Both the position numbers and the translations under genes were made by a program. This document shows positions 44,267 through 52,731 of a stretch of 64,000 bases of DNA, piece after piece. The DNA comes from Pseudomonadales bacterium (GTDB lineage: Bacteria; Pseudomonadota; Gammaproteobacteria; Pseudomonadales; Azotimanducaceae). The notes beneath the pieces were generated by a model. The model saw nothing but the letters and a program-made list of their open reading frames with translations. It ran no database searches and was not told where the DNA came from. Location: contig WLWP01000001.1 in NCBI GenBank assembly GCA_012103505.1, forward strand, positions 2,356,001-2,420,000, in the 5' to 3' direction. Each line of letters starts with the position of its first letter. Position 1 is the first letter of the stretch.

Positions 44267-44474
44267 TTTTTTACAGCTGGCTTGGCGTGCGGACGTACGT
44301 CAGCGAGCTCTAAAGGTTGCAGGGGTTGTAGGCACGATACTGGTCGCCATTAACCAGGGAGATGCAATTTTGGCTGGTAGCCTCAGCACCACTCAATTAT
44401 TACAAATTGGACTCACGTACTGCGTGCCCTACTGTGTTTCGAGCTATTCAAGCGTCAAGGCCATCGGACCCTGA
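44259..44474 (+). CDS. nrtS: NrtS-like nitrate/nitrite transporter (small membrane protein)
   Basis: A 71-residue protein with two hydrophobic helices. RALKVAGVVGTILVAINQGDAIL and LTYCVPYCVSSYSSV match NrtS, a short nitrate/nitrite transporter described from cyanobacteria and other marine bacteria, thought to work as an oligomer. Its start overlaps the reductive-dehalogenase-like gene by 8 bp. No nitrate reductase is present in the window, so the physiological reason for this position is unclear. Confidence 0.78.
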   Translation: MSDFLQLAWRADVRQRALKVAGVVGTILVAINQGDAILAGSLSTTQLLQIGLTYCVPYCVSSYSSVKAIGP

Positions 44475-44525
44475 CTAGGTAGCGCTAACGCCTTATTTTA
44501 ACTCGCTGCGTTCAGAGGCGGATAC

Positions 44526-45251
44526 ATGCTAACTATGCCTACGGTTTCTTACGAGATGATGCTCTTCGCCTTCATACCGAGCGTTGCAGTTTTCATCTTT
44601 ATGCGTTCTTGGTCACTCAATGTCGGCCAAGCGATGTGGGCAAACGCGCGCATGTTCATTCAACTAATTGCAGTTGGTTACGTGTTGACGTTCGTATTCG
44701 AAACCAACAACCCAATACTGGTCTGCGTGATCGTTGTTCTCATGATCGTGATCGCGACAGCCATCGCTATCCGCCCCCTAAAAGAAAAAAGCTCCCGCCG
44801 CTATCTGATCGCGCTCGCCGCTCTCGCGATCCCAGGCATGATTATTTTAGCGATCGTTACCCAACTCGTTGTTGATTTACCACGCTGGTTCGAACCACGC
44901 TTTGTCGTTCCCATCGCTGGTATGATCTTTGCCAATGCCATGAACACGGTAAGTCTTGCCGCGGAGCGATACGAAGCTGAACTTGGGCGTGCCCAACCCT
45001 ACGAGCATGCCCGCAACATCGCCATGGACGCGGCAATGATTCCGCAGATCAACGCACTACTCGCAGTCGGTCTTGTCTCACTGCCCGGGATGATGACCGG
45101 CCAGATATTGTCCGGCGTTGAACCGCTTGTTGCCGTCAAATATCAAATCGTTGTCATGTGTATGATCTTTAGCTCCGCTGGGCTGGGCGCCATTGTCTAT
45201 CTCATTGGTATGGCTTCCCAAGCAAAGAGACCGTCACCAGCCTCGACATAG
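44526..45251 (+). CDS. fetB: FetB-like ABC-type permease (UPF0014), without its ATPase
   Basis: A 241-residue protein with about seven hydrophobic helices. ARMFIQLIAVGYVLTFVFE near residue 38 and LVSLPGMMTGQILSGVEPLVAVKYQ near residue 183 are typical of FetB/YbbM, the permease of a FetAB exporter linked to iron homeostasis. The ATPase partner FetA, usually adjacent, is not encoded in this window. GAGGCGG precedes the ATG. It may pair with an ATPase encoded elsewhere. Confidence 0.85.
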   Translation: MLTMPTVSYEMMLFAFIPSVAVFIFMRSWSLNVGQAMWANARMFIQLIAVGYVLTFVFETNNPILVCVIVVLMIVIATAIAIRPLKEKSSRRYLIALAALAIPGMIILAIVTQLVVDLPRWFEPRFVVPIAGMIFANAMNTVSLAAERYEAELGRAQPYEHARNIAMDAAMIPQINALLAVGLVSLPGMMTGQILSGVEPLVAVKYQIVVMCMIFSSAGLGAIVYLIGMASQAKRPSPAST

Positions 45252-45253
45252 AG

Positions 45254-45280
45254 ACGGTCCAGAAACGGTCCAGAAACGGA
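45254..45280. repeat. 11-bp tandem repeat, about 2.5 copies, after fetB
   Basis: ACGGTCCAGAA occurs twice plus a partial copy, starting 3 bp after the fetB stop. It belongs to the same class of gene-end repeats seen at several places in the window. Confidence 0.8.
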
Positions 45281-45361
45281 GAAGAGACCGCCGACTAACA
45301 GCATCCAGGTCATGCGTTTATACTGGCCGTTCAACGCTCTTAGAAAACACCGGAACTTAAA

Positions 45362-46090
45362 ATGTCTGCACCCATCGATCTGCCTAAAGTGCTTACGCCT
45401 GACCTCGAGGCATCACTCAACACTTTGGCGACAGCGACGCTCACCCATCAGCTCCATCAACGCGGTATTCGAACTACTTTCCTACCCGGGCTGAAACCAC
45501 TGCAACCCGAACAACGTATGGTTGGTCGTGCCCGAACACTGCGCTATGTCGCCCTACGCGAAGATCAGCAGCGCACTTATCAATCTGGCATCAACGCACA
45601 GAAACGCCTGGTCGAATCTACTGAAGAAGGAGACGTTCTCGTCATGGAGGCGCGTGGTGTAGCTGAAGCAGCAACCATTGGCGATATTTTCGCTACACGC
45701 CACTTTGTGCTTGGCGGTCGCGGGATCGTCACTGACGGCGCATTACGTGACACGCCCGCAATCGCTGCAATCGGCAAACCCGTTTATCACTTCGCCTCGC
45801 ACGGAGCCGTTTTAGGTCGCAAGCACATGCCGTTCTCGACAGACGAGCCGATCACTTGTGCCGGTGTTTTCGTGGTCCCTGGAGACGTCGTGGTAGGAGA
45901 TGGCGAGGGTGTCGTTATCATTCCGATGGACCTAGTCGAAGAAGTCGTACAAGACGCACTCATTCAAGAAGAGAAAGAGGATTTCGCACTAGAGCGTGTT
46001 GCCGCAGGTGAACCCACGATCGGACTCTTCCCGCTTTCGAAGGAACGCACCCCAGACTTCGAAGCGTGGCGCGACGCAAGAAAATCTTAA
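45362..46090 (+). CDS. RraA-like family protein (HMG/CHA aldolase fold)
   Basis: A 242-residue protein. The metal-site segment GGRGIVTDGALRDTPAIAAIG near residue 118 contains the D-x-x-x-R-D arrangement of RraA and of 4-hydroxy-4-methyl-2-oxoglutarate aldolases. Aldolase members split the last intermediate of aromatic meta-cleavage routes to pyruvate. The protein is longer than RraA (~160), so aldolase or decarboxylase activity is favoured over RNase regulation. Followed 9 bp later by a RidA gene. Confidence 0.85.
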   Translation: MSAPIDLPKVLTPDLEASLNTLATATLTHQLHQRGIRTTFLPGLKPLQPEQRMVGRARTLRYVALREDQQRTYQSGINAQKRLVESTEEGDVLVMEARGVAEAATIGDIFATRHFVLGGRGIVTDGALRDTPAIAAIGKPVYHFASHGAVLGRKHMPFSTDEPITCAGVFVVPGDVVVGDGEGVVIIPMDLVEEVVQDALIQEEKEDFALERVAAGEPTIGLFPLSKERTPDFEAWRDARKS

Positions 46091-46099
46091 GGACAACAT

Positions 46100-46474
46100 A
46101 TGAGCTCACGAAGAAGCATAGAAATTGAAGGGTTATCCCATCTGACGGCGATTCCAGTCGCCTCACGCATTGGTCCACTCCTTGTATCCTCCGTTGTCGC
46201 CCCTTTCAATCCAGGCACCCGCGACGTTCCTGACACCATCGAAGATCAGTACGCCAACATCTTCCGCCACGTTGGACTCATGCTCGAAGAAGCAGGTGCT
46301 AATTGGTCTCATATCGCCAAAATGGAATTTTGGACACCGACCGCCGATCGCGGCATCTTAGATCCGTTCTGGTTGGAAAAATTTCCAGATCCGAAGTCCC
46401 GTCCTGCACGCCATACGCACGTTGGGCAAGGGCAGTCAGCCAGGGCCTCGTTCATCGCATTTATCGAAGACTAA
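46100..46474 (+). CDS. RidA/YjgF family protein
   Basis: A 124-residue protein of the Rid superfamily, which hydrolyses reactive enamine/imine intermediates. The pattern GPLLVSSVVAPFNPGT at the N-terminus and KMEFWTPTADRG in the middle fit. The usual Arg of classical RidA (near position 105) appears to be in RPARHTHVG. AAGGACA precedes the ATG. Likely cotranscribed with the RraA-like gene; ends 1 bp before the convergent dioxygenase gene. Confidence 0.85.
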   Translation: MSSRRSIEIEGLSHLTAIPVASRIGPLLVSSVVAPFNPGTRDVPDTIEDQYANIFRHVGLMLEEAGANWSHIAKMEFWTPTADRGILDPFWLEKFPDPKSRPARHTHVGQGQSARASFIAFIED

Positions 46475-46475
46475 C

Positions 46476-47345
46476 TTAAGACCTATTAAACTCGTGACCA
46501 TATGTGTCGCGCGTGTAGTACTCAGATTGGTGCGTTGCCGGACGTCCCGCGTAACCAATTTCAATCTGCCACCCAGACGGTGTTGTGAAATAGAACGAAA
46601 ACATATGATCGTTGGCGTGCTTACCTAGAGAGACTTGCACGGGATACTGGCTCGCTTGCACCAGTTCATGTGTCATGAAGACATCGTCTAGGTTATCCAC
46701 TTCAATCATCAGGTGATTGATCCGTTTCTTGCTCGGCAAGCCAAAAGCGACCGTATGATCCCGCGAGTTACAGTGCATAAACAGTACATCCGCCACTCCA
46801 CCGTCTGGCAACGGAAACTTGTATTCTACGCTCCCACGCATTCCCAACATACGATAAAACTCATAAGTCTGATCTAGGCCAGCGTGTTTCAGAATCATGT
46901 GGCCAGCACCACCATCGCCAGTAACAAATTTGCCAAACATTCGGCGGCTCGGATAGAAAGGTTTATGGGCATCGACTTGCGGGCCATGAAAAATCTCCAG
47001 CGGATTACCTGCTGGATCTTCCAACGTAACAAGATCCAGAACGCGTCTTTGCGCAGCCAATTCTTGGTTACCAGCTTCGAAAGGGACGTTGGCCGTTCTC
47101 AGCAGTCCCTGTATTTGCTCAAATTCATCTACTCCGGCAACTCTAAACCCTGCCGTTAGAAGGTCATCAGAGGCATCCTCCACCAGCTCAAAACGATGGT
47201 GATGGTCATCACTCCGAACAAACAGACTCCCCTCTTCCTCTTTGAACACCTCGAGACCAATCAATGTCTCAATCATCTCCTGCCACTCAGCCAGATCGGA
47301 GACCCCGAACCGCACGTAACCTAGTTCTGTGATGCCGCAGTCCAT
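46476..47345 (-). CDS. Extradiol ring-cleavage dioxygenase (type I, BphC-like, VOC fold)
   Basis: A 289-residue two-domain VOC protein. The first domain is at residues 1-120, the second 145-275. The iron ligands are expected at the His of GHMILK near residue 147, the His of NHLMIEV near 212 and the Glu of WQIEIGY near 262; YYTRDTYGHEF near the C-terminus is typical of BphC-like enzymes. It should cleave a catechol-like ring next to the diol. A perfect SD (AGGAGGTGAG) precedes the ATG. Follows an alpha/beta hydrolase gene as in meta-cleavage routes. Confidence 0.9.
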   Translation of the reverse strand: MDCGITELGYVRFGVSDLAEWQEMIETLIGLEVFKEEEGSLFVRSDDHHHRFELVEDASDDLLTAGFRVAGVDEFEQIQGLLRTANVPFEAGNQELAAQRRVLDLVTLEDPAGNPLEIFHGPQVDAHKPFYPSRRMFGKFVTGDGGAGHMILKHAGLDQTYEFYRMLGMRGSVEYKFPLPDGGVADVLFMHCNSRDHTVAFGLPSKKRINHLMIEVDNLDDVFMTHELVQASQYPVQVSLGKHANDHMFSFYFTTPSGWQIEIGYAGRPATHQSEYYTRDTYGHEFNRS

Positions 47346-47402
47346 CTCACCTCCTCGTCACATCCCGTCATCGACACAAACGTAACCTCTCAGATTTAGC
47401 AA

Positions 47403-47993
47403 TTAAGAGCTGGTCTCTAGCCCCAGTGACTCTCGCTCTGCCAAGCTCAGGACCATCGGTTCAACCAAGGGTTTACCATCGACAATGAACGGCGATGGTG
47501 ATCCACGACCTTGTAGACCGTTGGCAATAAGGCGACCAACTATCTTCAGGAATAATTTGACTGGCGCAGTGGGATGCGCGCCCTCACACGGTGACGTCGC
47601 ACAACGGCCATGTATCCTGGCCGATATCGGCGGAATTGATTTGAGGTCTTCATCAAGACACACCGTGGGTAAGCCGAGAAACGCGATTTTAGTACTCGCC
47701 ATGGTATTACCAATCGGCGTTTTGCAGCAGTCTGTGTACCAGCGCCAAATCCCACTGTCAGACAAACGCATGCACCGGATCTCTTGCACGCCTTGCGAGA
47801 ATGCGATTTGCGATGGCGTTACCTGGTAGATATCCGTACCCCCGTGCTCATCCAATATTTTGGCTTGGCCTAAGAACCTCGCAAACGCCTGACATGACGA
47901 ACACATACACACCAATCGATTACCCGCAGGTGAGTCCTGTAGCGTCCCCTTTACTGCACCACACTCACACTTGATCTGTAACTGTTCTGCCAC
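47403..47993 (-). CDS. GFA-like/DUF6151 family protein
   Basis: A 196-residue protein with CECGAVKG near the N-terminus and CMCSSCQAFARFLG 20 residues later, then WRWYTDCCKTPIGNT near residue 85. The Cys pattern is that of the zinc-binding GFA-like fold; the longer form and TPIGN motif match DUF6151 as far as I recall. Function unknown. Starts at a GTG three bases after the stop of the alpha/beta hydrolase gene. Confidence 0.75.
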   Translation of the reverse strand: MAEQLQIKCECGAVKGTLQDSPAGNRLVCMCSSCQAFARFLGQAKILDEHGGTDIYQVTPSQIAFSQGVQEIRCMRLSDSGIWRWYTDCCKTPIGNTMASTKIAFLGLPTVCLDEDLKSIPPISARIHGRCATSPCEGAHPTAPVKLFLKIVGRLIANGLQGRGSPSPFIVDGKPLVEPMVLSLAERESLGLETSS

Positions 47994-47996
47994 TGC

Positions 47997-48872
47997 CTAA
48001 CTCGTAAAATCCAGTATCGCTCGGACAACTTTGTCCACTTCCTGATCGGGCAGTTCATGACCAACGCCTGGCATCGGCAGCAACTTTGCCTCAGGGATGC
48101 TTTCGGCAATGGCTTCACCATGATCAAAGGGCAAGATGGGGTCTTCAGTGCCGTGGATAACAAGTGTTGGTATTTGGATAGTCGTTAAGCGGTCGTGCCA
48201 GCGATCAGTCAAACCTACGACCAGCGCGTGGTTTTGGCTACTCGCGAAATTGTTAGCTCGGTCAATCTCACGCCCGAATAAGACTCGGCGGGACGCCTCA
48301 TCGTATGGATAGGCGGATCCGGTTGTCACTCTGAACATTTCCAATCTATTCTCGAGTACGGCCGCCCGATCAGAGAAGTCCAAGCTTGCACCAGCACTTG
48401 CCGCCGCGATCACCGCTGGGCTAGGCGGTGAGAGGTTGTAGCGCGTTTCCTTGCCTGCCATTGCATCCGTCACGGCAGCCGGATCCGGTGAGGACATGAT
48501 GGGAATAAGCGTCAAAGCCCTCTTCGCGTGATTGATTCCAACTAACTGGGTGATCATGCCACCCATCGAAGCACCGACGACGTGGGCGCGACCAATCTCA
48601 TAGTGATCAAGCACAGCAACCGCATCGTCGGCCATATCCTGCATACTGTAGTTCGGCTCGCCAACAGGGCAACAGGTACTCCGCCCAACGTCACGATTGT
48701 CGAACCGAATCACGAAACGCCCACCTTCTACCAATGCGTCGCAGAAATTCTCTTCCCACATCAACATCGACGCGCTAGCACCCATAATTAGCAAGATCGC
48801 GGGATCTTTAGGGTTGCCAAAAGAATCGGTACAAATATCGATGCCATTGGCTGAAAACGTGTGTTCTTCCAT
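47997..48872 (-). CDS. Alpha/beta hydrolase
   Basis: A 291-residue hydrolase. The nucleophile elbow GASMGG near residue 103, DNRDVGRS near residue 53, and VIHGTEDPILPF near residue 235 with the catalytic Asp, followed by GVGHELP with the His. The family includes 2-hydroxymuconate-semialdehyde hydrolases and esterases; near an extradiol dioxygenase it may open a ring-cleavage product. The ATG 48872 is chosen over an ATG at 48938, which adds a non-homologous lead. Confidence 0.9.
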   Translation of the reverse strand: MEEHTFSANGIDICTDSFGNPKDPAILLIMGASASMLMWEENFCDALVEGGRFVIRFDNRDVGRSTCCPVGEPNYSMQDMADDAVAVLDHYEIGRAHVVGASMGGMITQLVGINHAKRALTLIPIMSSPDPAAVTDAMAGKETRYNLSPPSPAVIAAASAGASLDFSDRAAVLENRLEMFRVTTGSAYPYDEASRRVLFGREIDRANNFASSQNHALVVGLTDRWHDRLTTIQIPTLVIHGTEDPILPFDHGEAIAESIPEAKLLPMPGVGHELPDQEVDKVVRAILDFTS

Positions 48873-48970
48873 ACGAATATATCGCCACTTTGTCACAATC
48901 GACCACAATACTAGCAGACGAGATTGTAAGACGAGCACAGTTCCTACCTTAAAGTCTCCGTTGGTCCTAC

Positions 48971-48999
48971 TTGACGATTCATAGTAGGCAGGAGAGTAT
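48971..48999 (+). promoter_or_regulatory. Possible sigma-70 promoter for the TonB receptor gene
   Basis: TTGACG at 48971-48976 is followed after about 17-18 bp by a weak AT-rich -10-like stretch ending in GTATT. The start codon follows about 35 bp later. The -10 is poor, so this is only a candidate. Confidence 0.3.
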
Positions 49000-49032
49000 T
49001 CGGGCTCAGTTTTTATCCATGGGGAGATGGGT

Positions 49033-51507
49033 ATGCGCTTTACTCTGCCTGCTATTCTGGCGGCTAGTTCTTTAACTTTATTGTCTTTTGCTACCGAGCC
49101 TGCTCACGCTGAAGCTGCTGCCAACCAGTCTTCGTATCTCGAAGAAGTGGTCGTCACGGCTCGTCGTCGTGAGGAGGGTGTGCAAGATGTGCCGATCCCG
49201 ATCTCGGCCCTTTCTTCCGATCAACTGCGCGAACGCGGGATCACGGAGATAAAGAACATCGAGCAGATAACCCCTAACCTTTCATTCCTGAATTCAGGCG
49301 TGAACAAGGGCACCGCGCAGATCTTTTTACGCGGTATCGGGCAAGTTAACTGGGGTCCAACCCAGGATCCCAAGGTGGGCACTTATATTGATGGTGTTTA
49401 TCTCGGTCGTCCACAGGGTGGCGTTTTTGACCTTTTTGACATCGAACGGGTCGAAGTTTTGCGCGGTCCGCAAGGCACCTTGTTCGGTCGTAACACGACA
49501 GCAGGGCTCATACAGGTCATCACTAAGGACCCGACTCACGACTTTGAGATGACTGTTCAAGCCGGTATCGGTAACGACGAGCAAGTCAACACGGACATCG
49601 TGATCAACGGATCTCTGATCGATGGCGTTCTCGCCGGTCGTTTGGCGATGCAAACGCGTCGTGACGACGGATTTATGAAGGACATGGCTGGGCGAGACTG
49701 GCATCAAACGGACTCGCAATCCGCCCGAGGTAAGTTGCTCTGGACACCCACAGACAAGATCGAAGTCTTGCTCGCCGGTGAACTATTTTTCGCGGATGAG
49801 ACTGGTAGTCTCGGTCAGTGCGTCGGCGGCGTCCCAGGCGGTGGTACCGGCTTAAATTTCTTCACAGATGTTTTTGGCGTTTTGGACGATCTTGAATCGG
49901 CGTGTACTGAGAACAGCGATTTCTACCGATCCAACGACAACGATCCCAACGGCAGTAAAGTCACGACTCGAGGCCTGACTCTTGATGCCTCATGGGATCT
50001 CGAAAATGTGACCCTGCACTCGATATCTGCTTGGCGAACAATTGACGAGATCAACGAATCTTGGGGTTGGGCCAATGATTTCGTAGGCGGTCCTTCTGCA
50101 TCGATCGAAGTTTTGGGTGATCAAAACTCTCCCTACGAGCAGTACTCACAAGAGTTTAGAGTCGAAGGTCTGGCAATGAATGAGCGCTTGGCTTGGACCG
50201 CAGGCGTGTACGGTTTCCGAGAAAGCGCGACTCAACGACTAAACGTACCCTTCTGGCGTGGGTTAGATACAGTGACTCCAGATCCCGCAGATGCACCGCT
50301 GTTCTTCGTTCCGGGTGCCGCTTTCGGCCCTCCATTTGATGCCTTCCCTCTTGTTGGTAATTTCGCACAGGTTACAGCCGGTGCGATTTCCCGGCGTCAA
50401 GAAACCCACGCAACCAACAAATCCTGGGCGGTCTTCGCTGAAGCCACTTACGACGTAACAGAAAAGTTAGCTGTTACTGCAGGCTGGCGATGGACCAAGG
50501 ACACGCGCGAGTTTAAACGCTTCCAGTTCCAGACTGATGGGAGTTTCGATCCAGGCAACACCTGTCCAGGCAATCCAATTGACCCAGTTACAATGAGTGT
50601 CTTAAACGCGTCTTGCACGCAGTCATTAGACTACAACGAAGCGACGCCTCGGCTCATCGTCAACTACGACGTTAGCGATGATCTGATGATCTATGGCAGT
50701 TTCTCTCGCGGCTACAGCTCTGGTGGTATGAATGGTGACATTCGCATGCGCCCCTTCCAAACTGAAATATCTGACAACTGGGAAGCAGGTTTTAAATCCA
50801 CTCTGTTTGACGGGCGTTTGAAGTTGAACATGACTGCGTTCCAAACTAACTACGAGAACCAGCAGATCACGGTGAGTCGTCTTGTCAACGGTCAGCCAAC
50901 AGCAGACTTGATCAATGCTCAGGAAGCCACGATCGAAGGTATCGAGGCGGACCTCACATGGAGTCCCATCGAGAACTTATTCGTGACAGCATCAGCCGGT
51001 GTGATCCAGGGTGACTACGATGAGTTCACTACTGTTGATACGGAGTTCGATCCGGTTACGTTGGAAGAAGTTGAGTTCATAAACGACTTCTCCAATACTG
51101 AGTTCATTGGTGGTGCACCATATACCTACAGCATCAACGTCGCGAAATTGTTTAACCTCGACAACGGTGGCGCCGTCACGGTGAGTGGTGGTTGGTCTTA
51201 CCGTGGCCGAATTTACAACACGTTGCGGCGTTTCCGTTCGTCTCGCCAGGGTAAATACGGTATCGCGGATGCGCGTATCGTGTGGGATCTTGGTAACGAG
51301 AAAACAACGATCGCACTTTGGGGCACTAATCTCGGTGGCCGGGAGTACTATCGTGCGGCCCTTGATCTGCCGAACGGAGTCGACTCTGACGGCAATGCAA
51401 CAGGTCCAGATGGTCAGCCAATCGGACAGGATTTGGGCACTAATACGCTCTATCCCGCCGAGCCAAGACGTTACGGTCTAACCGTTACTCATCGACTAGG
51501 CGCTTAA
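49033..51507 (+). CDS. TonB-dependent outer-membrane receptor
   Basis: An 824-residue protein. A signal peptide (ends EPAHAEA) precedes the TonB-box-like EEVVVTARRR, then the plug domain (residues ~35-150 with VEVLRGPQGTLFGRNTTAG) and a 22-strand barrel ending in the aromatic-rich RYGLTVTHRLGA. It takes up a large or scarce substrate with TonB energy. The GGGGAG before the ATG G-G-T ATG pair fits the second ATG (49033) best, with 6 nt spacing. The lack of siderophore genes leaves the ligand open; many such receptors in catabolic bacteria import sterols, polycyclics or plant compounds. Confidence 0.93.
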   Translation: MRFTLPAILAASSLTLLSFATEPAHAEAAANQSSYLEEVVVTARRREEGVQDVPIPISALSSDQLRERGITEIKNIEQITPNLSFLNSGVNKGTAQIFLRGIGQVNWGPTQDPKVGTYIDGVYLGRPQGGVFDLFDIERVEVLRGPQGTLFGRNTTAGLIQVITKDPTHDFEMTVQAGIGNDEQVNTDIVINGSLIDGVLAGRLAMQTRRDDGFMKDMAGRDWHQTDSQSARGKLLWTPTDKIEVLLAGELFFADETGSLGQCVGGVPGGGTGLNFFTDVFGVLDDLESACTENSDFYRSNDNDPNGSKVTTRGLTLDASWDLENVTLHSISAWRTIDEINESWGWANDFVGGPSASIEVLGDQNSPYEQYSQEFRVEGLAMNERLAWTAGVYGFRESATQRLNVPFWRGLDTVTPDPADAPLFFVPGAAFGPPFDAFPLVGNFAQVTAGAISRRQETHATNKSWAVFAEATYDVTEKLAVTAGWRWTKDTREFKRFQFQTDGSFDPGNTCPGNPIDPVTMSVLNASCTQSLDYNEATPRLIVNYDVSDDLMIYGSFSRGYSSGGMNGDIRMRPFQTEISDNWEAGFKSTLFDGRLKLNMTAFQTNYENQQITVSRLVNGQPTADLINAQEATIEGIEADLTWSPIENLFVTASAGVIQGDYDEFTTVDTEFDPVTLEEVEFINDFSNTEFIGGAPYTYSINVAKLFNLDNGGAVTVSGGWSYRGRIYNTLRRFRSSRQGKYGIADARIVWDLGNEKTTIALWGTNLGGREYYRAALDLPNGVDSDGNATGPDGQPIGQDLGTNTLYPAEPRRYGLTVTHRLGA

Positions 51508-51525
51508 GGCTAGTCGTCATAACTT

Positions 51526-51559
51526 AGATAAGCGTTCGGGGTATCCCGAACGCCTATCT
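51526..51559. terminator. Bidirectional hairpin terminator
   Basis: GCGTTCGGG and CCCGAACGC pair perfectly over 9 bp with a 4-nt GTAT loop, and AGATA/TATCT extend the stem beyond a one-base mismatch on each side. It lies between the convergent TonB receptor and aldo/keto reductase genes. The T-run is weak on both strands. Confidence 0.75.
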
Positions 51560-51573
51560 GAGCCCTCAACGCA

Positions 51574-52602
51574 TTACGAAGTACCAATACTCAATAAATT
51601 GTCTACGGGCGTGTAGAGCGCTTCCATATAGTCCATGTCTGCCTGATCGATCACGATTTCCGTAGAATCGACCAACTCATCTAGCTGTTCAATCTTCGAA
51701 ACCCCAACGATAGGCGCCGTTACCTCAGCCTTGTTAATAAGCCAGGCCAATGCAATCTGCGCAGGTCGTTTACCGTATTTTTCTGCAACCTCAACCACTC
51801 GATCTGCCACTGGGAAAACGTGCTCACCGTGATAGAGACTCTCGGTTCGCTTCCGGTCCGCGCCCTGAGAACGGTTGGTACTCCCCCCTGCAAAGCCACC
51901 CTGGTAGGCGCCGGTCAATATGCCACGCGCCAAAGGCGACCAAGGCATCAACGCCACGCCGCTTTGTGCACAATAGGGATTCATTTCCCGTTCCTCTTCG
52001 CGGTAAACCAAGTTGTAGTGGTTTTGCATCGAGATAAACTTCGTCCAACCGTTGATTTCAGCCGTCATTTGCAACTCAGCGAACTGCCACGCAAACATTG
52101 ACGACCCACCTAAGTAGAGCACCTTGCCTGCCTTGACCATGTCGTGCAGCGCTTCCATCGTCTCTTCTATTGGCGGTTTTGCCGCACTTGGAATTCCATG
52201 CGGATGCCTGTGTATGACGAGATGGTCGATGTAGTCCAGGCCAAGACGTTTGAGGCTGGCATCCACGCCTTCGATAACGTGTTTGCGGCTCAAACCACCA
52301 GAGTTAGCACCTCGACCCATCGGCATCGAGATCTTTGTGGCCAGAACAAACTCATCACGAGGTAAGAGCTCACGCAAAAGTGCACCGACCACCTCTTCCG
52401 ACGCACCTTGTCCGTAGATATCTGCGCAATCAAAGTAGAACAGTCCCTTATCCAACGCTGCCTTGAAAATCGGCCGAGCCTGATCGATATCTAAAGTCCA
52501 ATCACCCTGATGACCCCGGCCTGGAATACCAAAATTCATTGTGCCTAGGCATAGTTGCGAGGCACGGAGGCCACTTCTCCCCAATTGAACGGGCTTTAAC
52601 AT
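51574..52602 (-). CDS. Aldo/keto reductase
   Basis: A 342-residue TIM-barrel oxidoreductase. DCADIYGQGASEEVVGALL near residue 60 holds the catalytic Asp and Tyr, the Lys is in FVLATKISMP near residue 90 and the His in HLVIHRHPHG near residue 130. Reduces aldehydes or ketones with NADPH. Divergent from the Rieske oxygenase gene. Confidence 0.92.
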   Translation of the reverse strand: MLKPVQLGRSGLRASQLCLGTMNFGIPGRGHQGDWTLDIDQARPIFKAALDKGLFYFDCADIYGQGASEEVVGALLRELLPRDEFVLATKISMPMGRGANSGGLSRKHVIEGVDASLKRLGLDYIDHLVIHRHPHGIPSAAKPPIEETMEALHDMVKAGKVLYLGGSSMFAWQFAELQMTAEINGWTKFISMQNHYNLVYREEEREMNPYCAQSGVALMPWSPLARGILTGAYQGGFAGGSTNRSQGADRKRTESLYHGEHVFPVADRVVEVAEKYGKRPAQIALAWLINKAEVTAPIVGVSKIEQLDELVDSTEIVIDQADMDYMEALYTPVDNLLSIGTS

Positions 52603-52619
52603 AGCGTTCCCTTACTCTT

Positions 52620-52632
52620 TAATAGACTATTA
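52620..52632. promoter_or_regulatory. 13-bp palindrome in a divergent promoter region
   Basis: TAATAGACTATTA is a perfect odd-centred palindrome between the aldo/keto reductase and Rieske oxygenase genes. It could be an operator for one or both. Nothing else supports it. Confidence 0.3.
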
Positions 52633-52731
52633 CGTATAAAAACCAATGTTAGAGCTTGGGGCACCAAAGGGCCACGATTTGGCCAACGTTGTTTTGTCTC
52701 GTGCCACTTGAAGATAGAAAAGAGGGAATAC

